NCBI GenBank assembly: GCA_963693285.1
Contig: OY848917.1
Span: 9,300,192-9,364,191, forward strand
Direction: 5' to 3'
DNA: 64,000 bases
Source of the DNA: Xestospongia muta
Lineage: Eukaryota; Porifera; Demospongiae; Haplosclerida; Petrosiidae
The notes under the pieces were generated by a model. It had not been told where the DNA came from. It saw only the letters and a program-made list of their open reading frames with translations, and made no database searches. Below are positions 1 through 9,297 of the stretch, in pieces; position 1 is the first letter of the stretch; each line of letters opens with the position of its first letter. Both the position numbers and the translations under genes were made by a program.

Positions 1-930
1 TTTTAATTTGGACAATGGACTATCCATACAACTCTACTGACTCACCTACAGGACCTCCTACTTAGTATCCAAGATCCCCTGCTATTGATAGCTAGGACCA
101 CTACTGTGGCTTGGTAACCTTTATCAGAAGACAAGGTATCCAGGCTGGAGTATTGGCTAATTGCAGGATCAAAAACTGAACAGCACTTTTCACTTTTGGT
201 CTGAAGCTATTGATGTATTAGTGGGTATAGTGGAAAAGGATGGTTTAGTTAGTGCTTGTTTTGATGCTTTTCTTCGAGAGAGATGTATTTGCATTTGCCA
301 CAACTCCCAGTTTAGTTAGTGCGCACTAAATAGAATCAATTCACGTGGAACCACGTGGAACCACCTGGTACTCGCCCCTAGTGCACAGTGGTTAGTTTTA
401 TGGCTAAACACGCGTTAGAAGAGTTATTAGAAGATAGGAATGATATATATCATCACTCTATTACCATATGAACTCAATCACTGACCATTATTACTGTAAG
501 CATTGATTCTATGTGCTCCTACTTCTAGTGTTTGGTTCTCTTTGTATTAATTTTGTACCAAACTGGCTAGTCACAGGAACGAAGTCACTTAATATTCATA
601 AGATTTATTAGACTATTTTGGTCGATTGCTACAGTCAACACATGAATGTTCAGAATCATCTGCCATGTATTGCTTTATATTATAATAATGGAGTAATGAA
701 ATAATCAAAGTAAGATAGTCTGTTAATGAAGCTATTGTTGTATTAAGTATGGATTGTGTTAGACTTATGATGTGTTTGTGTTGTCTTCTTAGATGTTAGC
801 ATGTGTTACAATAAAATTCAGAAATGGGAGGATGTTTGATGTTAACACAGGTCCTATTGAATGTATCTTATGTACGTAAGTGAAATTATTGTAATTGTAT
901 GTTAGATCAAAGATTATTGAAAGACAAAAC
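1..930. other. Non-coding left flank with a duplicated 5' block
   Basis: No convincing gene is seen. Positions about 290-420 resemble 18517-18640: both hold a run like ATTTGCCAC, then a GCACTAAA stretch, then ACCACGTGGAA, then CCTGGTA, and then an ATG followed by AAACA. The ATG here, near 401, opens a frame of only 23 codons before TGA. I read this as a decayed copy of the 5' end of the gene fragment at 18604. Short open frames elsewhere in the stretch have no recognisable content. Confidence 0.4.
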
Positions 931-934
931 ATGT

Positions 935-2402
935 TTAATTTATACATTCTTTGGTTTGATAAATGTACCAGTGATACCACTCTTCACATAATTCACATTG
1001 TATCATATTCATTGTTGTGGAAACATATTCGCATAATTTACAGGTCCATTCACATTTCTTTTCATTTACTATATCAAAAAAACAAGTAAAATAATTCTTT
1101 ACATTAGATATTTGATATACCTCTCTGTAATAATTCATACCAGACATGATCAGTGAAATAATGCTTCACATCATTAATGGTGTTGTCAATGATTTCATCT
1201 GGTAATGATGTTAAAAAGTTAATTGTTGTAATTAGTTCTCCATGTTGCAACAAGGTTCAATACTTCTTTGATTGACAGTCATGGCTAGAATTTCTATGAC
1301 ACAAATTATATACAGTGTAGTAGCAAATTCATTGTTCATGTCACCACTGTAGTATCAATTATTATCCTCAAATTTTTGTGCATAATTACACATGCAATTG
1401 CTTTTCATTATTTACAGTTTTAATCTCATTATCACATCTAAAATTGTGTTTATATAAAATAAGCTACTTATATCTGCTGACTTAGTGAATTGAGTGATTG
1501 GATTTTGATTGAAATGACTGTTTTAGCTCATGTTTTTGTTTGTTGGTTTGTTTAGTGATTTTTGTTGATGAAATTTTATAATGTTTCAAGTTGAGAAGTA
1601 TGGTTTTGTGATGAAGTGCATTGTTTGGTGGTTCATTTGATAGCCTATTAAATCTAGATGATGCTCCTGTTATGTTGACCTCAACAAGATTTAATGCTAC
1701 TCTTATATTCTTTCTTATTTGTTGCAGGATATCTTCATCTGTACATTGATCTAATAAGGCATATAGATGATCCATATCTCTCTGTATGTCTTCTTTCATG
1801 GCAGAGGTTGTAGTATGTTTCCCCTAAGACTTTTACTTCACAGAATATTTCCTCATTTCCAACATTGAGTGACTTCATAGGAACATTTGATGGTTCTACT
1901 GGAATATGATTCAGGTGAGAGCTAATATACTAAATAACAAGGTGAACATGTTTACACATGGTTACATTGAGAAGAGAGTTGGGACATGTACTTGTGTACT
2001 CGTATGTACAAATGTTACATTCCTTGCATCATATATAGCAATTTGACAAATTGTTTGTTGTTTCTTGGTGGTGTAGTGGTTTTCAGGTTCTAATGTAGAG
2101 GTAACTGTGCATTCATTACAGTGAGTTTCTGTTACAGCTTGTATTGAAAGCTTTATGCTGTGTACATATCTACTGTTAATGATACCTTTTCAATAAGATG
2201 TCTTCCCCTTCTCTAATTTTATTAATCTTTCAAGAGCTTTGTCTTTTGCTATCTTCATGAGTAAATGAATACATATATCAACACTTCGATTGATTTTACC
2301 TTTTATATACAAATACTTTAGCGTGTGCTGGAATACTTCAACATACATGTTGGTGTTGTTACCAGCTGTTTTAGGTAACATGTAACCCACTAATGTTTGC
2401 AT
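935..2402 (-). pseudogene. Remains of a SWIM/PHD-type transposon-related protein
   Basis: Three minus-strand stretches in 5' to 3' order look like parts of one protein. Positions 2402-2190 encode a helical segment with MYVEVFQHTLKYLY and a KGKINRSVDICIHLL run, of the kind seen in the transposase-derived SWIM zinc-finger proteins common in sponges and cnidarians. Positions 1799-1482 encode a helical stretch (DMDHLYALLDQCTDEDILQQ). Positions 1147-935 contain CKLCEY followed by MIQCELCEEWYHW, which is the first half of a PHD finger. Between 1900 and 1800 the reading frame changes without a clean splice junction, and stops interrupt the rest. Decay is the simplest reading; an intron-containing gene is possible. 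The family assignment rests on motif memory only. Confidence 0.4.
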
Positions 2403-3849
2403 TGACTATACTCTTGCTTGAAGTACTTAGCAAATGTTGTATACTCTCGTATAATAACATATATTAATTGATGTTTCCTTTTTCTGCTGTGCTTTATTTT
2501 CAATGAGAATAACTTAACTGTTAATGACCTAATCATATCTACATGTGATTTTGTTCAGACCGAATATTCAGACCTTACTATTGAGCCAGGAAGATGAGTC
2601 ATGTGTTTCTTCATGAACTTGTTTCAGGCACTGTAACTGTTTACCAGTGATTGATAGTGTTATGTGAAATGGCTAACTAAGACATTCCCAATTGACTGTA
2701 CGCATTATGTTGTTTGATTGCATTTCATCATAGTATTGTTTGAGATGTATATAGGACAAGATTATTTAATGCATTGTAACTGACATTCATATACCATCCA
2801 TTGTTGGTAGTTTTGTTAATGTGCCATACACATGTACTGATTGATGACAGAGACTTGTTTGCTATTATTTTCTTGCTTTAGCTCTTGTGCACGTAGTAAT
2901 GTGACAAGCATGCTTCTCTCTTTGATAACTGTTTCATCTTTGTTTGATAAGATTCTTCTAGAAGTTTGTCAAATAGTTGAACTTTAATAATTTCAGAAGA
3001 CTGTCCTAGACTAGTGAACTCTAAAAAACCACAAGAACTATTAAGGTGTGTAATGTGTGTAAAATAAGTTGATGTGGTAGAAACTATGTGGCGTTTAAGT
3101 GCTTGGGTTGGAAGATGGTTTCACCATCTACTCAGGCTACCTTAACACTTTTCTTTTAGTATATCAGTATATACACCTGCTTTTACAAGATCTCATCAAG
3201 ATCCATTTGGTATACTGTGAAGTAATTGTATTTGTTATCATCACTTGTATAGCCTATCAAGGAGTCATCCATCTTGTACCACCTTTTGTTGTTTAAAATG
3301 TAGAAATCATAATGAATGACCTTGTGCAGAAGATGGTCCAGTGTGCTCTATCATTGCCACCAGGCTAAACATAACTCTAGCTCCTGAAATTGTATGTGTT
3401 ATGATAACTTGTAATTTTGCTTAAATACCTATGCATAACAAAGATGTATTTCTTCAGAAAATGGTACTATATTAGGAGCGGATGAGCGTCGTGAAGCAAC
3501 ACAAAGGAGTGTCAACCTGCCATTATATTTGTATTCTAACCATTGTTGAAATACGGTCAGGGATTATTCCATATAAGGAAAATACTTAGCATAAGTACTG
3601 CTAAGTATGTGACAGAGCAATGAATATTATTACAATCATCCATGGCAAGTAAAATGAAAAAGTCGAAACTAAGAAAGAAAAGTTATTTACATCGAGAAAC
3701 ATTTAAAAGAATTGGACTTGGAGGTTATGGAGGCTTTTGTCATTAAAGAGGTGGAAACAGTTGAAGAACATATGTCACTATTCAACAAGACTAGTTCTCT
3801 GACACTACATGAAAACTAGTCTCAAGCTAGCGAAGTTGGATTACTGAGA
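2403..3849. other. Intergenic stretch, no gene seen
   Basis: Short frames only. A 35-codon frame starting at the ATG near 3641 is rich in lysine (MASKMKKSKLRKKS) and ends in TAA; it sits just before the first piece of the 470-bp repeat and has no known relative that I recognise. The frame at 3099-3296 is not convincing as a gene. Confidence 0.4.
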
Positions 3850-4148
3850 GTTTTGTGTAGCAGGGACTTCCGTGCATTCAGAAGGTTGCTTGGCTATCTT
3901 CTTGACTTCTCTTAAACTTATCTATTTAAAGCACACCAAACTAAGAGGTTACAGCCCAGAAGCTATTAAAATGCAAAACACTTAGCAGTTATGTCCATAT
4001 TTGGACATATGTTCTAAGCCTTGATTCGACAACAGTTGGTTAAGCAAGTTTAACATTCCTTTGCATCGTTTTGCGAGACTCATGTGCTCCTGGTACTAGT
4101 GATGTACATTTTTCTGCTTGGCCATTCTTCCCAAAGAATGTATATATG
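3850..4148. repeat. Left partial copy of the 470-bp tandem unit
   Basis: This segment matches the part of the 470-bp unit from GTTTTGTATAGCAGGG to GAATGTATATATG. About ten base differences from the copies at 9298-13687 can be counted over roughly 299 bases. It stops exactly where the left LTR begins, and the rest of the unit resumes at 9298. The retrotransposon therefore landed inside this unit. Confidence 0.9.
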
Positions 4149-4403
4149 TGTTACAGAGTGACTAAAATAGAGTTTTAAACTTTTAATAATAATAATAATA
4201 CAGATACAAAAACCAACAACACTCTCCTACTATATATCCTCTATAAGTATTAGTTCTTTATATAGTCCTGGCCAGGATCACTTGGGATCGCTGGACTGCT
4301 TTGGAATTCCCTTTCCTGTCTTGTGATTGGTCCGCTTCGTTCTTGATTAAGTGATCCGCTAGCTCAACCTGATCCACTAGCTTGACGTATATTATCCATC
4401 ACA
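4149..4403 (-). repeat. 3' LTR of the Gmr1-like element
   Basis: Read on the plus strand it begins TGTTACAGAG and ends TATCCATCACA, giving TG...CA ends on either strand. It is 255 bases long and about 95 percent identical by eye to the LTR at 9044-9297. The stop codon of the reverse transcriptase frame lies directly against its inner edge. On the minus strand the inner flank GAGAAGGAG (4408-4416) is purine-rich and is the likely polypurine tract. Confidence 0.93.
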
Positions 4404-5897
4404 TTACTCCTTCTCTAGTGCAAAGCACTGGTCTGTTTTGACTTTTCTGGGAAGTCTTGATAAGGCATCTGCATTGGCATTGTCTCGTCCCTTTCGGTGT
4501 TGGATTTCAAATGTATACAGCTGTAGTGCCAAACTCCACCTGGTCAGTCTCGTGTTTTTGTCTTTGAAGGTCCGTAACCAAGTCAGTGCACGGTGGTCTG
4601 TTTGTAGTATAAAGGGTTTTCCGATGAGGTATGTAGCAAAGGCCTTAATTCCCAATACTATGGCTAAACATTCCTTTTCTATTGTTGAGTAGTTCCTTTC
4701 GCGGTCCAATATCTTTCTACTGAAGTATGCGATACGCTCATCTTGATCTCCTCCTTGACTTAATACTGCTCCTACTCCAACATCTGAAGCATCAGTTTGT
4801 AGTTGAAATGGTTTACTGAAATCCGGATTCTTCAACATCACTGCATCGATGAGGTCCTTCTTTAGGAGTTCAAAGGCTTCTGCTTCCCAACTGGTCCAAG
4901 TCACTTGATCCGGTTGTCGTTTCTTCGTTAAGGCGGTTAGTGGTTCTGCTTTCATAGCAAAGTGAGGAATGAACCTCCGATAGTATCTTACCATTCCTAG
5001 AAAACTCCTCACTTCTTTCTTGGTCCTTGGTTCAGTTATCATTCTAATTGCTTGTACTTTAGCATCTTCCGGTAGTACTCCTCCATTTCCAATCTTGTGT
5101 CCTAGGTAGGTGCATTCTTGCGCTCCAAAAGTACACTTCTTGAGTTTGATTGTGAGTCCTGCTCCACTTAGTCTTTCGAATACTCCTTCCAGATTCTTTA
5201 GGTGCTCTTCCCAGTCTGTTCCATAGACAATTATGTCATCTAGGTAGACTCCTGCATATTCCTCTCTTCCTCTGAGAACTTGGTCCATCAGTCTCTGGAA
5301 TGTTGCTGGAGCTCCACTTAGTCCAAACGGCATTGTTGTAAATTGTAGCAGTCCCAACAGGCTCGTAAATGCTGTCTTTTCTTTGTCTCTTTCATCCATC
5401 TGAACTTGCCAATAACCTTTCATCAGGTCTAGTGTTGTGAGATACTTTGATTGTCTGATGTTATCCAGTAGATCATTGATCCTTGGCATCGGATATGCAT
5501 CAAACTTAGTTTTGGCATTCAACCTCCGGTAGTCAACGCAGATTTGGTTACTTCCGTCCTTTTTCTTTATTATCACTAGTGGTGACGCCCATTTACTGGT
5601 TGACTCCTCTACGATTCCATCGTCTTTCATTTCTTGTAGTTCCTTGATTATGTCTCTTTTGATAGCTGGAGGTATCCGATAGGATCTCTGTCTTATGGGC
5701 TGTTGATTGGTTGTGTTAATTCGGTGTCTCACTTGAGTTGTGACACCATTTCTTGCTTGTATAACCTGTGGGAACTTTTTGATTAGTTGTTCTACTTTCT
5801 CTTTTTGCTTCTTTGTTAATTGCTTCCCGTACACAGCATTTTGTATATTCTGTTGCTCTTTCTGGTAGCAGGGAACCTCCTCCTGTTTGTCAGATAT
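4404..5897 (-). pseudogene. pol: Reverse transcriptase and RNase H of the Gmr1-like element
   Basis: An open frame of at least 476 codons (from 5834), open back to 5897. It holds the full Gypsy-type reverse transcriptase: the palm segment around SPLVIIKKKDGSNQICVDYR, the TLDLMKGYWQV block, and the catalytic YLDDI at about residues 197-201. RNase H follows with QTDAS (D348), IEKE (E386), QTDH (D413) and a final ADALS (D456), so all four acidic positions are present. The frame upstream is separated from the integrase C-terminus by a single in-frame TAG at 5898-5900. This part is the best preserved of the element. It would copy the element RNA into DNA, but the copy as a whole is broken upstream. 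Confidence 0.93.
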
Positions 5898-7149
5898 CTA
5901 ATTCATGAACATCTCCTCCGGTTCGTTCCACTTTTTCAGCATGTTCACGTGAAAGAGCTTTCGTCCTTTCCCTCCATCCGTCATTTCCAGTTCGTAGTTA
6001 ACCTTCCCTACTTTCCGAATTACATTGTAGGGTCCTTTCCATTTGGCTAACAGTTTCTCTGTACAAGTGGGTAGCAATACTAACACTTATCTCCCACCTC
6101 AAACTGGGTCTCTCTGGCTCTCTTATCATACCAGGTCTTCTGTTTCTGTTGTGCTTGTCCCAGATTCTCCAATACGATCTCCTTTGCTGCTTCCAGGCGT
6201 TCATGGATCCAGATAACATATGTAATTATGTCATCTCCTCCTGGTTTTCCTCAAATCCATCCTTCTTTTAAGATGTCCAGGGGTCCTCTAACATCTCTTC
6301 CATAAACCATCTCAAAAGGACTGAATCCTGTGGATGATCGAGGCACTTCTCTGTAAACGAATAGGATGTAGGGAACAAGCTTGTCCCATTCCCATCCTTC
6401 CTTGTCAGTCATCTTTCTAAGCATCTGTTTGAGGGTCTGGTTGAATCTTTCCACCAGTCTGTCCGTTTAAGGGGGATATGTTGTCCGAACAGGTTTTACT
6501 CCCAGCAATTTATACAGCTCCTGCAGCAGCTGAGATGTAAAATTGGTCTCTTGATCGGTGAATATCTCCTTTGGTACCCCGTGCCTAGAGAACAGTTTCA
6601 TCAATTGTTCAGCTACAGCTGGCGCTGTGAACCTTTTCAGTGGCATTGCTTCAGGGTACCTTGTGGCGTAATCACAAATGACCAAGATGTACCTGTGTCC
6701 TCGCGCTGTTTTGTGTAATGGCCCCACTATGTCCATGGCCACTTCCTCGAACGGTTTTCCTACTATTGGAAGTGGTACTAATGGTGCTCTGCCTGTCACC
6801 CTTCTCCCAACCAGCTGACACTCTGGGCATTGTCGGCAATACTTCTCCACGTCTTTGAAAACACTAGGCCAATAAAATCATCTCAGGATATGTTGGTGTG
6901 TCTTCTGTTTTCCCAAGTGTCCTGCTAATGGTAAGCATTTGCCATCCTCAACACGTGTGTCCTGTATTCTTCCGGGAACATGATCTGCTCATACTCGGTT
7001 CCTTCGTTCCTGGATCTCCATACACGAAGCAACACTCCCCGCCTTTCTTTGACTCTGGAGGGGTCCTCCTCACTCCTCCAACGTTGGACTTCTGGATCTT
7101 CCTGCTGAGCCCTGCTCAGCGTACTCGTGTCCTCTTTGTCAGACATCAC
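5898..7149 (-). pseudogene. pol: Integrase of the Gmr1-like element
   Basis: From 5' to 3': an N-terminal region (7149-6925); a zinc-binding part with HLG...H and CRQCPEC near 6900-6800; the catalytic core with AMDIVGP (first Asp), FTDQETNF (second Asp) and VERFN (Glu); and a C-terminal module at 6086-5898 with KWKGPY and a HVNMLKKW ending, which is the GPY/F type. I count 34 residues between the second Asp and the Glu, one fewer than usual, and the region before the Glu reads YPP then TAA (6467-6469) where the family has a conserved YHPQ-type motif. Further damage: TGA at 6878-6880 and a frame change between 6251 and 6086. Not functional as it stands. Confidence 0.88.
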
Positions 7150-7358
7150 TCATGATTTGTTGGCCTTCCTCCTCTGTCCCCTCGACAGGGCCTGTCTGGC
7201 CAGCTTGCTCCTCTCGAACAGGTCCTCTGAGAAGTCAAACTCCTAGCGTCAGTTCTCATCTCTGACTTTCTGACTGATCTTCCTGATTATTCTGGTTATT
7301 CAGCTGCTTGTCTCGAGCCACAGTCACCTCTCGCTCCCTGTGCTCAACAGCTTCAACG

Positions 7359-7800
7359 TCATACATGTCTGCCTCCTTCTGAGGTCTTTGCTCCTCTGTG
7401 ATCGTCCTTGATTGGCCTTGAGCCAGTGCTTCCTCTTGAAGCCTCTGCTCCTCCTCGGCCCTCTCTTCGAGCCCATGTTCTCGTAGTCACCACAAACTGT
7501 TGCTTCTGTCTTTTCTGAAGTATCTCCCTGAGTTCCTCATCAGACAGACGTTGGGCAATCATCCAGTCAACCGGTAGATCTCTGCCCAGGAGAACAGGTA
7601 CTGCTAGGCGTTCCACTACAGCCACCTCCGTTGAGTACTTTTCTCCTGCTATCTCCAGCTCCACTTTGGCCAGCTTGCAGTTGATCTACTCGCCGTTTGC
7701 AATCTGTGAATCCCTGGTGTTCCCTTATACTTTACTTGGACTCACCAAATCCTTCCAAACGGTAGTCCTAGAACACCCAGTATCGACTATCGTCTTGACT
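7359..7800 (-). pseudogene. pol: Aspartic protease of the Gmr1-like element
   Basis: The active-site motif IVDTGCS lies at about 7769-7787 and the second conserved motif VPVLLGRDL at about 7580-7605, with about 60 residues between, as expected for a retroviral-type protease. Both are in the same frame but are separated by TAA at 7725-7727 and TAG at 7686-7688. The stretch 7500-7359 is charged and repetitive in Arg, Glu and Gln, and looks like a linker to the integrase. There is no room for a reverse transcriptase between this protease and the integrase, which fixes the unusual gene order. Confidence 0.82.
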
Positions 7801-8958
7801 TTTGGTCCACCATCCACTCGCCCCAGCCGAATGTGATTCTCGCCTCGTTCCTCACAAGCGAAAGCCTCTTGTTTACATTCTCGGGCATAGTGTCCCTTCT
7901 TGCCACACTTGTAGCAAGTACTTTCCCATTTTGGAGTGATCTCCCTCTTAATTGCAGCTTTGGGTGGAGTAGTTCCATTCCTCTGAGAAGGTTTCTTATA
8001 CTCGGCTTTTACCTTTGGTTTTCGATACGGTCGTCCTTCACTCGCTTTTCGTTCGTGTGGGTGGTAAGTGAGGTACAGCTGTATTAACTCCACCATCTGG
8101 TCAGTTTTGATTGGCTGCCGTTCTCCCACCCAGGTCCGCATCTCCTTCGGCATTCCACTCAGCAATTGTTCAATCACAAGCTGTTGACGTATCTCATCTG
8201 GAGACATACATATCTTCAGTTAGCCATCTTCGGATCAACTGTTCTGCTTCCCATACATATGCCCCGGGGGTTGACCCAGTCGTCCACTTCTTCTCTCTGA
8301 ATTTCCGCCTTTGTGCCTTGGTAGTGACTTCAAAGTGCTTCATGAGTCTCTTTTTCAAGTCTTGGTACGTGCATTTATCAAATTCCATGTACCGGCTTAC
8401 TTCCCTTGCTTTGCCGGTCAGACTTGGGACTAAATACTTCAACCAGTCTTCTTCTTCTACTTCATTTAGTGTCATTGTCCCTTTGAAGGCTTCCAGGAAA
8501 GAAGCTATATCTTCTCCTTCCTTATACTCGGCAACGTTTACTCTTTCATTCCTAGCCGTAGGTTCCTTGCCCATCTCTTTCAAGATTATCTGAAACTCTT
8601 TCTGTTGTTTTTGTTGCTGATCCATTATTTGCTGTTGTAACTCCTGTTGTTGTCGTTGTTGGTGTTCCTGTTGATCCATTAATTGTTGTTGTAACTCCCT
8701 TTGTTGTACTTGATTCTGGTGTTGCATTTCTTGTTGTAATTGCTGGAATTGTTGTTGACTATTGACCAATTATTGTTGGAACTGTTGTTGACTACTGGCT
8801 AGCTGCGCCATTGCTGCTGCAAGTTTCTCCATATCAGCTTCGTCTTCACTCTGTATACTTGTTTTTTCAGAACTATCTGTTAGCCTAGTGGGCTTTTGGT
8901 TGCGTCTTCTATTTACCTCCGTCCGGAGCTCTTTATGGTATTTCCGCAAATCTGGTAA
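7801..8958 (-). pseudogene. gag: Gag of the Gmr1-like element, with SCAN-like capsid and zinc knuckle
   Basis: The N-terminal part (8958-8600) has an ELRTEVNRRR segment and then a long glutamine-rich stretch that looks like a coiled coil. The capsid part reads CTYQDLKKRLMKHF and then IRRWLTED, VIEQLLSGMP and MRTWVGERQP, a pattern like the vertebrate SCAN domain. A CCHC zinc knuckle (CYKCGKKGHYAREC) lies at 7875-7916. Damage: TAA at 8770-8772 at a position where the surrounding repeats have Gln, and a one-base frame change near 8200 inside the SCAN-like part. An ATG near 8973 (MITRFAEIP) runs into a stop after nine codons, so the true start is uncertain. Confidence 0.85.
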
Positions 8959-9018
8959 TCATAACGTTTTGCTTCCTGTTTAGTCGGTAGGGTCCTCGAA
9001 TATTTACTGTTTCTTGTT

Positions 9019-9038
9019 GAATCCCACCGCTGCCACCA
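9019..9038 (-). other. Primer-binding site complementary to tRNA-Leu
   Basis: Five bases inside the 5' LTR, the minus strand reads TGGTGGCAGCGGTGGGATTC. This equals the complement of the 3' end of animal tRNA-Leu of the AAG type including its CCA tail, as I recall that tRNA. A perfect 20-base match makes tRNA-Leu the likely primer of minus-strand DNA synthesis. Confidence 0.8.
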
Positions 9039-9043
9039 AATAA

Positions 9044-9297
9044 TGTTACAGAGTGACTAAAATAGTTTTAAACTTTTAATAATAATAATAATACAGTTAC
9101 AAAAACCAACAACAACTCTCCTACTATATATCCTCTATAGGTATTAGTTCTTTATATAGTCCTGGCCAGGATCACTCGGGATTGCTGGACCGCTTTGGAA
9201 TTCCCTTTCCTGTCTTGTGATTGGTCCGCTTCGTTCTTGATTAAGTGATCCACTAGCTTGACCTGATCCACTAGCTCGACGTATATTATCCATCACA
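9044..9297 (-). repeat. 5' LTR of the Gmr1-like element
   Basis: 254 bases, with the same TGTTACAGAG...TATCCATCACA ends as 4149-4403. Followed at once by ATATG (9298-9302), the right target duplication. It would contain the element promoter, but no TATA box was assigned. Confidence 0.93.

Larger units (their letters stand above)
4149..9297 (-). mobile_element. Gmr1-like Gypsy LTR retrotransposon, inactive copy
   Basis: Complete LTR element transcribed on the minus strand, with LTRs at 9044-9297 (5') and 4149-4403 (3') and a perfect 5-bp target duplication ATATG at 4144-4148 and 9298-9302. Along the minus strand the order is gag, zinc knuckle, protease, integrase, reverse transcriptase, RNase H. 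Ordinary Gypsy/Ty3 elements place integrase last; integrase before reverse transcriptase with Gypsy-type enzymes is the mark of the Gmr1-like group. Breaks seen: TAA at 8770-8772, a one-base shift near 8200, TAA at 7725-7727, TAG at 7686-7688, TGA at 6878-6880, TAA at 6467-6469, a frame change between 6251 and 6086, and TAG at 5898-5900. No envelope-like frame is present. The two LTRs differ by about ten substitutions and two small indels, so the insertion is moderately old. Confidence 0.93.

Noticed and set aside
5898..5900. Programmed readthrough of the TAG between integrase and reverse transcriptase
   Set aside because: The same copy carries at least five other stops and two frame changes, so a random nonsense mutation is more likely. 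Other family copies would decide.
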